This document shows positions 6,897 to 11,007 of a stretch of DNA of 11,007 bases, piece by piece. A program made the translations under genes and the position numbers. The stretch covers positions 1 through 11,007 of the forward strand of contig JACQUF010000375.1 of NCBI GenBank assembly GCA_016210435.1. The letters are read 5' to 3'. The stretch comes from Chloroflexota bacterium (GTDB lineage Bacteria; Chloroflexota; Dehalococcoidia; Lucifugimonadales; Lucifugimonadaceae). The notes beneath the pieces were generated by a model. That model worked only from the letters and a program-made list of their open reading frames with translations. It searched no databases and was not told the DNA's origin. How positions within the stretch are numbered: position 1 is the first letter of the stretch; every line of letters starts with the position of its first letter.

Positions 6897-6905
6897 ATCG
6901 TATCA
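6897..6905 (-). promoter_or_regulatory. Candidate extended -10 promoter element for the rhodanese operon
   Basis: On the minus strand TGATACGAT reads as an extended -10 box (TG, one base, then TACGAT, four of six matching TATAAT). It lies about 43 bases before the TTG start, giving a short leader. No good -35 box is seen at 17 bases, which extended -10 promoters can tolerate. Support is by eye only. Confidence 0.3.
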
Positions 6906-6942
6906 CGCGCGAGCTTTGTTGCTGGGCATTCCGCCGGTTCAT

Positions 6943-6971
6943 TTGTGAAGGGAATCACGCTGTGCTACTTT
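6943..6971 (+). promoter_or_regulatory. Candidate hemA promoter (-35 / extended -10)
   Basis: TTGTGA (6943-6948) and TACTTT (6966-6971) are separated by exactly 17 bases, and TG at 6963-6964 gives an extended -10. The -35 matches four of six consensus positions and the -10 three of six. Transcription would start near 6978, about 60-75 bases before the hemA start codon, and run through hemL. Confidence 0.4.
6944..6959. promoter_or_regulatory. CRP/FNR-family-like operator palindrome
   Basis: TGTGA-AGGGAA-TCACG matches nine of the ten defined positions of the CRP consensus (TGTGA, six bases, TCACA). It overlaps the candidate hemA -35 box and lies between the divergent rhodanese and hemA genes, so a bound regulator could affect both. 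Binding over a -35 box would suggest repression of hemA or a class II-like arrangement. No regulator gene is in the window. Confidence 0.4.
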
Positions 6972-7037
6972 AACGGAGGCATCTGACCTTATCTCGGACT
7001 GATTTCACGAACCCCGCTGTGAGTCCAGATCGCACGG

Positions 7038-8339
7038 GTGCAGGAAGCGAGCTTGCTCTACTTCGTCGCAGGCATAAGTCATCGCACGGCCTCGGTGGAA
7101 CGGCTGGCGCGCGTCGCCGTTGGCAACGAAGCGCTGAACGGCATCCTTGGGCGGCTAGGGCGCATCGTCGGCGAGGGCGTGGTGCTCTCGACCTGCAACC
7201 GAACCGAGATCTATACCCAGGGCGCCGAAGCTGCCACGCTTGCCGCCCGGACCCTCGGGTTTTTGAGGGTCCTGGACTCCCGGGACGGAACGGCCCCCGA
7301 CGATATCTCCCGTTACATCTACAACTACTCGGGTGATGACGCGCTCCGGCACCTGTTTAGGGTCGCGACTGGCCTTGAGTCCATGGTGCTTGGCGAGGCG
7401 GAAATCACCGGTCAGGTGGCGACTGCCCTCAGGTACGCTGGGGAGGCAGGGACGGTATCGCCCGGCCTGTCACGTGCCTTCCACTACGCGCTTCGCGTTG
7501 CGCGCAGGGCCCGGAACGATACGGGACTCGACCGAAACCGGCTCTCCATTTCATCGATAGGTGTTCAGCTGATCGAGCGCGCGACAGGCGGCCTCGCATC
7601 CAGGGACGTCCTGCTTGTCGGCGCGGGCGAGACCGGCAAGCTAGCGGCGAAAACGCTCAGGCACCACGGCATTCGTTCGCTCACGATCACGTCCAGGCGT
7701 CCGGCGCGGGCAGAAGAGGCCTCACGCGAGATGGGCGGGGTCGCCATACCGTTCACGGCTCTCGGGAAGGCAATTGAGAGCGCCGATGTTGTAATCAGCT
7801 GCACGGCTTCGCCGGTTGCAGTAGTGACTGAGGCCATGGTCCTGAACGCCATGAAAGGGCGGCCGGAGCGGCCGCTCTTCCTTCTAGATCTCGCCATGCC
7901 GGCAGACGTCGAGCCGGCGGTACGCTCGATTCCGGGTGTCAGCGTCTACGGTCTCGCGGACCTGCAGGCGATCGCCGATGAGCACCGCGCAGTCCGGCAG
8001 GTGGCCGCCGCGTCAGCCGACCATTTCCTGGCCCGAGAAGTCCACCGGTTCAAGGAGAGCCTGGTCGGGATGGACGCCGAACCGGTGATCAGGGCCCTGG
8101 GCGAGCGCGCTGAGGCCATGCGAAAGCGTGAACTCCAGCGGGCGCTGCGCAAGCTGCGAAATCTGACGCCTGAAGAAATGGAGGCCCTGGACGCGTTGAC
8201 CAGGGCGCTCGTGAACCGCCTGCTCGCGGATCCGATAGAGCTCATCCGGGGAAGCGGCGATCGCGAGATCGCTTCGACCGTGGCCCGCATTTTCGACCTC
8301 GAAGGCGGCCCGGACAAAGTTGCACCCGAAGACCGATAG
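7038..8339 (+). CDS. hemA: Glutamyl-tRNA reductase
   Basis: Makes glutamate-1-semialdehyde from glutamyl-tRNA(Glu) with NADPH, the first committed step of C5-pathway heme synthesis, in the cytoplasm. Of 433 residues, the N-terminal catalytic domain has GISHRTASVE with His15 and the nucleophile Cys53 in LSTCNRTEIY, then ESMVLGEAEITGQV at 114-127. The NADPH-binding domain has LLVGAGETGKLAAKTL with GAGETG at 195-200, and the helical dimerisation domain (about 330-415) includes ELQRALRKLRNLTPEEMEALDALTRALVNRLL. Length and motif order are normal. An in-frame TGA at 7020-7022 bounds the start. GTG at 7038 is used here, but TTG at 7053 has AGGA seven bases upstream and would give MLYFVAGISHRT, closer to typical HemA N-termini. 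hemL follows after 39 bases, so the two consecutive pathway enzymes are probably co-transcribed. A promoter and CRP-like site lie upstream. Confidence 0.97.
   Translation: MQEASLLYFVAGISHRTASVERLARVAVGNEALNGILGRLGRIVGEGVVLSTCNRTEIYTQGAEAATLAARTLGFLRVLDSRDGTAPDDISRYIYNYSGDDALRHLFRVATGLESMVLGEAEITGQVATALRYAGEAGTVSPGLSRAFHYALRVARRARNDTGLDRNRLSISSIGVQLIERATGGLASRDVLLVGAGETGKLAAKTLRHHGIRSLTITSRRPARAEEASREMGGVAIPFTALGKAIESADVVISCTASPVAVVTEAMVLNAMKGRPERPLFLLDLAMPADVEPAVRSIPGVSVYGLADLQAIADEHRAVRQVAAASADHFLAREVHRFKESLVGMDAEPVIRALGERAEAMRKRELQRALRKLRNLTPEEMEALDALTRALVNRLLADPIELIRGSGDREIASTVARIFDLEGGPDKVAPEDR
7042..7045 (+). promoter_or_regulatory. Ribosome binding site favouring the TTG 7053 start of hemA
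   Basis: AGGA, seven bases before TTG at 7053. It lies inside the longer reading from GTG 7038, which has no clear site of its own, so the mature HemA may begin five codons later than annotated. Confidence 0.4.
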
Positions 8340-8354
8340 CCCGCCTCTGGCGGG
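8340..8354 (+). other. Intercistronic hairpin between hemA and hemL
   Basis: CCCGCC-TCT-GGCGGG, a perfect 6-bp stem starting at the first base after the hemA stop. No T-tract follows and hemL starts 24 bases later, so full termination is unlikely. It may attenuate, stabilise the hemA message, or be a short repeat; the CCGCCT-GGCGG core resembles the hairpin at 898-914. Confidence 0.4.
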
Positions 8355-8378
8355 TCTGAGCAGAGTAGCTTTGCGCTC

Positions 8379-9659
8379 ATGAGCTCTCGATCCTCCGCCC
8401 TCTATGCCCGTGCCCGTAACAAGATCCCCGGCGGCGTAAACAGTCCTGCCCGTTCGTGGGGTAGCGTCGGTGGCGAGCCCCTGTTTTTCGCCCGTGGGGA
8501 AGGCGCACAGGTCTGGGACGCAGATGGGAAGCGCTTCATCGATTACGTTTGCTCGTGGGGACCGCTGATCCTGGGCCACGCAGATCCCGCGGTCGTGAAA
8601 GCGGTCCAGGAGGCCGCACGCCGGGGGACGAGTTACGGCGCGCCGACCGAAGCCGAAGTCGAGATGGCCGAGCTGGTCACGAGCGCGCTTCCTTCGATAG
8701 AGATGGTCCGGTTCGTCAACTCGGGCACGGAAGCGACGATGAGCGCGTTGCGGCTTGCCCGCGCGTTCACCGGGCGGAACAAGATCGTCAAGTTTGAAGG
8801 CGCATACCACGGGCACGAGGACGCACTGCTCGTGAAGGCGGGGTCGGGCGCCGCTGCGCATGGCGTACCTACGAGCGCAGGAATCCATCCTGCTTACGCG
8901 TCCGATACCCTGGTGGCCCCGTACAACAACCTCGAAGCCGTAGAGCGTCTGTTCGATGCAAACCGAGGGCAGATCGCGGGGGTCATCGTCGAGCCAGTGG
9001 CCGGGAACATGGGCGTGGTCTTGCCAGCTCCTGGCTATCTGCAGGGTCTCCGAGACATCACCAGTCGCGACGGCGCGCTCCTGGTCTTCGATGAGGTGAT
9101 TACAGGATTCAGGTTAGGCTGGAGCGGCGCCCAGGGGGTTTACGATATCGAACCCGATATCACGACGCTTGGGAAGATCGTCGGGGGCGGACTGCCTGTC
9201 GGCGCCTATGGCGGGCGGGCGCACATCATGCAGAAAGTTGCGCCGCTCGGACCCATGTACCAGGCGGGAACGCTATCGGGAAACCCGGTGGCGATGGCGG
9301 CAGGGCTCGCCACCTTGCGCCAGCTGAAGAAGCCCGACGCTTACCGGCAGCTCGACGCGAAGGGGGCGCGGCTGGAGGCCGGTCTGCAAAAGGCATTCGC
9401 CGGAGTCGAGGTACCGGCGACCATCAATCGCGCAGGGTCGCTCCTGACCGTCTTCTTCACGCCCGGACCGGTTACGGACTGGGATTCCGCAGCCAGGTCA
9501 GATACGAAGGCGTTTGCCAGATTCTTCCACGCACTGATCGGGGAGGGCATCTACGCCCCGCCTTCACAGTACGAGGCGTGGTTCGTTTCATTGGCCCACT
9601 CGGACGCGGATATCGACGCCACAATCGCGGCTTCGCAAGGGGCCCTGGCCCGGGTCTGA
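8379..9659 (+). CDS. hemL: Glutamate-1-semialdehyde 2,1-aminomutase
   Basis: PLP enzyme (class III aminotransferase fold, cytoplasmic) that converts glutamate-1-semialdehyde to 5-aminolevulinate, directly after HemA in the pathway. At 426 residues it is full length. It has KIPGGVNSPAR at 15-25, DYVCSWGPLILGHADP, NSGTEATMSALRLAR at 114-128, FEGAYHGHEDALLVKAGSG, VFDEVITGFRLG with the PLP-ring Asp238, and TTLGKIVGGGLPVGA with the Schiff-base Lys266. The ATG at 8379 gives a standard N-terminus (SSALYARARNKIPGGVNSP), though no strong ribosome binding site is visible in the 39-bp gap after hemA, so coupled translation or a weak site is likely. It is convergent with the lipoprotein gene downstream. 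No truncation or missing catalytic residue is seen. Confidence 0.98.
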   Translation: MSSRSSALYARARNKIPGGVNSPARSWGSVGGEPLFFARGEGAQVWDADGKRFIDYVCSWGPLILGHADPAVVKAVQEAARRGTSYGAPTEAEVEMAELVTSALPSIEMVRFVNSGTEATMSALRLARAFTGRNKIVKFEGAYHGHEDALLVKAGSGAAAHGVPTSAGIHPAYASDTLVAPYNNLEAVERLFDANRGQIAGVIVEPVAGNMGVVLPAPGYLQGLRDITSRDGALLVFDEVITGFRLGWSGAQGVYDIEPDITTLGKIVGGGLPVGAYGGRAHIMQKVAPLGPMYQAGTLSGNPVAMAAGLATLRQLKKPDAYRQLDAKGARLEAGLQKAFAGVEVPATINRAGSLLTVFFTPGPVTDWDSAARSDTKAFARFFHALIGEGIYAPPSQYEAWFVSLAHSDADIDATIAASQGALARV

Positions 9660-9717
9660 GCTGGGAGGGGTATCTCGATCCTACGCGCTTACCAGGACCC
9701 TGGCGATCCCTCACCGG

Positions 9718-9750
9718 CTTCGCCACCCTCTCCCCTGGCGGGGCGAAGGG
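9718..9750. terminator. Hairpin between convergent hemL and lipoprotein genes
   Basis: CTTCGCC (9718-9724) pairs perfectly with GGCGAAG (9742-9748). An alternative fold pairs CCCC (9732-9735) with GGGG (9740-9743) plus flanking C-rich and G-rich runs (9726-9730 with 9745-9750). It ends next to the lipoprotein stop codon. There is no T-tract. This is the only notable structure in the 92-bp gap after hemL; it may be a bidirectional terminator or a dispersed intergenic repeat (CCCTCACC occurs just before it, as near 890). Confidence 0.4.
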
Positions 9751-9751
9751 G

Positions 9752-10591
9752 TTACGGCTGACGCAGGCGCCCGGCGGCGCCGGGGGCAAAGAACCCGGCT
9801 GGCTGGAGATCCGAGCCAACCGAAATAAACGTTGCCCTGACGACGCCGTCCGCGCCGCGTTCCGCAGCGACGCTGACGTTCAAGCCCGGGTTCAAGTCCG
9901 CAATGGAGAGCGATTCGATTCGTTGAATTCGGGTCTCGGACGTAATCGCGACCTTCACCTGGCCTGACTGGCCTTCGACCATCATGGAGTCCGATTCGAC
10001 CGAGGCCACCCTGCCTGCTGTCAGGCCTCCGCCGAACCCGATCCCCGCCTGCCGGCCGAAGTCCTCCCGAGGAAGGTCACCTGACTGCGCCCGCTGGCGA
10101 ATGGAGGCCGCCTGTTCGGACGTGATGCGGCGGACGTTCATTTCGAACGGGTCGTCCGAAAGCGTGATCGACGATGCGGTTAGAGTCCCGTCGTCAGACC
10201 GCCTTCCGGCGGCCAGGACATTGACGCCGGCCTGAACGTCCGCAACCGAGCCTCCTGACGTTCGAGTGATTCGCGTCTGGTCGTCGACTGCGACCCGGAG
10301 CGGACCGCGTTGGGTGTTTACCGTGACTGAGTCGCCGGACACGGACGCGATCGTGCCTGTCAGCAGGTTGGCGGGGTCGGCGCCCGGAAACGCGCCGATT
10401 CCAGGGCGCCCCGCAGCCTGCGGTCCGGTCGTGGTCGCCCCTGCAGCGGCGCGCGTGGCGGTTGCCGCGGGCTGCGCCTGGGCCGCCCTGGTGTCAATCT
10501 CGGCGGATTCCCTGGGCGTGGTACCGCATCCGATCAAGGCGAGCACGAGCGAAATCGCCAGCGATATCAGTCCAAACCTGCGAATCGCCAT
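9752..10591 (-). CDS. Lipoprotein with two DUF5666-like repeats
   Basis: A 279-residue exported protein of unknown function. The signal peptide MAIRRFGLISLAISLVLALIGC ends in a canonical lipobox (LIGC, Cys22), followed by an Ala/Thr/Gln-rich linker to about 75. Two similar beta-rich units follow: about 77-144 (LLTGTIASVSGDSVTVNTQRG..., RITRTSGGSVADVQAGVNV) and about 190-258 (LTAGRVASVESDSMMVEGQSG..., RIQRIESLSIADLNPGLNV). Each has the pattern G-x-(I/V)-ASV-(S/E)-x-DS followed by T-R-I and a G-x-N-V turn, like DUF5666 domains. A more polar segment with ITSEQAASIRQRAQ joins them. The gene starts 9 bases after the stop of a MacB-type permease gene on the same strand, so it is probably translated from the same message and may be an accessory or cargo-side component of that exporter; this is inference. 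There are no catalytic motifs. Confidence 0.87.
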   Translation of the reverse strand: MAIRRFGLISLAISLVLALIGCGTTPRESAEIDTRAAQAQPAATATRAAAGATTTGPQAAGRPGIGAFPGADPANLLTGTIASVSGDSVTVNTQRGPLRVAVDDQTRITRTSGGSVADVQAGVNVLAAGRRSDDGTLTASSITLSDDPFEMNVRRITSEQAASIRQRAQSGDLPREDFGRQAGIGFGGGLTAGRVASVESDSMMVEGQSGQVKVAITSETRIQRIESLSIADLNPGLNVSVAAERGADGVVRATFISVGSDLQPAGFFAPGAAGRLRQP

Positions 10592-10600
10592 GAGGAGAGC

Positions 10601-11007
10601 CTATTCGTATCGCAGCGCTTCGATCGGGTGGAGCCGCGCGGCCCGCGCGGCGGGGTAAATGCCGAAGAACAGGCCGATCGCGACCGAGACCGCAATCGCC
10701 AGGACGGCCACATCGCCGCTAAACGAGGTCGTGAACGTCTGGTTGCCCACGCTTCGGCCGTTCAACACGATCGAGAGCAACGCGCCGAGCAGGACGCCGA
10801 CCGCTCCGCCGCCCAGGCTCAGCAGGGAAGCTTCGGCGAGGAACTGGGCCAGGAGGTCCCGCCGTTTCGCGCCCATCGCTTTGCGAATGCCAATTTCGCG
10901 TGTCCGCTCCGTCACCGACACCAGCATGATGTTCATGATCCCGATGCCGCCCACCAGGAGCGAAATCCCGGCGATCGCGCCGAGAAAGACGACGAACGTC
11001 TCCGTCG
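10601..11007 (-). CDS. MacB-family ABC transporter permease, C-terminal part (5' partial)
   Basis: The C-terminal FtsX-type membrane domain of a MacB-like permease; the rest lies beyond the window's right edge. The frame is open to 11007 (TETFVVFLGAIAGISLL before the GTG at 10954, which is an internal Val and not a start). MNIMLVSVTERTREIGIRKAMGAKRRDLLAQFLAEA is the diagnostic MacB/LolC segment. It is preceded and followed by hydrophobic helices (LLSLGGGAVGVLLGALLSIVL and VAVLAIAVSVAIGLFFGIYPA), and the tail AARAARLHPIEALRYE is typical. These systems use ATP to drive periplasmic or cell-surface export (macrolides, peptides, lipoproteins, toxins) without moving substrate through the membrane domain itself. 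Whether this one is fused to its ATPase cannot be seen. A lipoprotein gene follows 9 bases downstream. Confidence 0.95.
   Translation of the reverse strand, partial: TETFVVFLGAIAGISLLVGGIGIMNIMLVSVTERTREIGIRKAMGAKRRDLLAQFLAEASLLSLGGGAVGVLLGALLSIVLNGRSVGNQTFTTSFSGDVAVLAIAVSVAIGLFFGIYPAARAARLHPIEALRYE

Noticed and set aside
9890..9910. tRNA T-arm-like GGTTCAAGTCC on the plus strand
   Set aside because: The flanking bases do not form the 5-bp T stem, no anticodon or acceptor arm is found, and it lies inside the DUF5666-type lipoprotein gene.

Overview
The window is GC-rich bacterial chromosomal DNA, densely packed with short intergenic gaps and several GTG/TTG starts. It encodes heme synthesis by the C5 pathway (hemA, hemL), a peptide-type ABC transporter ATPase, MacB-type export and three extracytoplasmic lipoproteins. 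I see no phage, IS, CRISPR, rRNA or tRNA. The phylum cannot be fixed from this sequence. The gene mix would suit a GC-rich Chloroflexota or a similar free-living lineage, but that is a guess.

Layout from left to right: the 3' part of an OppF/DppF-type ATPase (+, 1-878); a convergent benzoylformate-decarboxylase-like ThDP enzyme (-, 917-2584); a divergent tandem universal stress protein (+, 2657-3664); then a three-gene minus-strand run from 6854 down to 3686. In transcription order this run is a double-domain rhodanese sulfurtransferase, a TlpA/DipZ-type thioredoxin lipoprotein, and a second thioredoxin-fold protein with a Tat-like signal. Divergent from it lies hemA-hemL (+, 7038-9659). Convergent with hemL come a lipoprotein with two DUF5666-like repeats (-, 9752-10591) and, upstream of it on the same strand, the C-terminal end of a MacB-family permease (-, 10601 to the window edge).

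The most important observation is in the rhodanese. Its reading frame appears to stop at a TGA (6138-6140) exactly where the catalytic cysteine belongs. The same frame then continues for 43 residues, starting QGGIRAAHG, that complete the rhodanese active-site loop and the end of the domain. Seventeen bases after the TGA begins the GGC loop of a hairpin with a perfect 7-bp stem (6111-6127), at the position and with the loop G expected of a bacterial SECIS element. I therefore annotate one 282-residue selenoprotein (6006-6854, Sec239) rather than a truncated gene. Automatic annotation would normally cut it at residue 238 and lose the catalytic residue. TGA also ends hemL and the 3686-4720 gene, so it is an ordinary stop elsewhere in the window.

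The sulfurtransferase and two thioredoxin-fold lipoproteins probably form a thiol/persulfide redox operon. The rhodanese looks cytoplasmic while the other two are predicted outside the membrane, so direct electron transfer between them is not established. The rhodanese-hemA intergenic region carries a candidate hemA promoter whose -35 box overlaps a near-consensus CRP/FNR-family palindrome.
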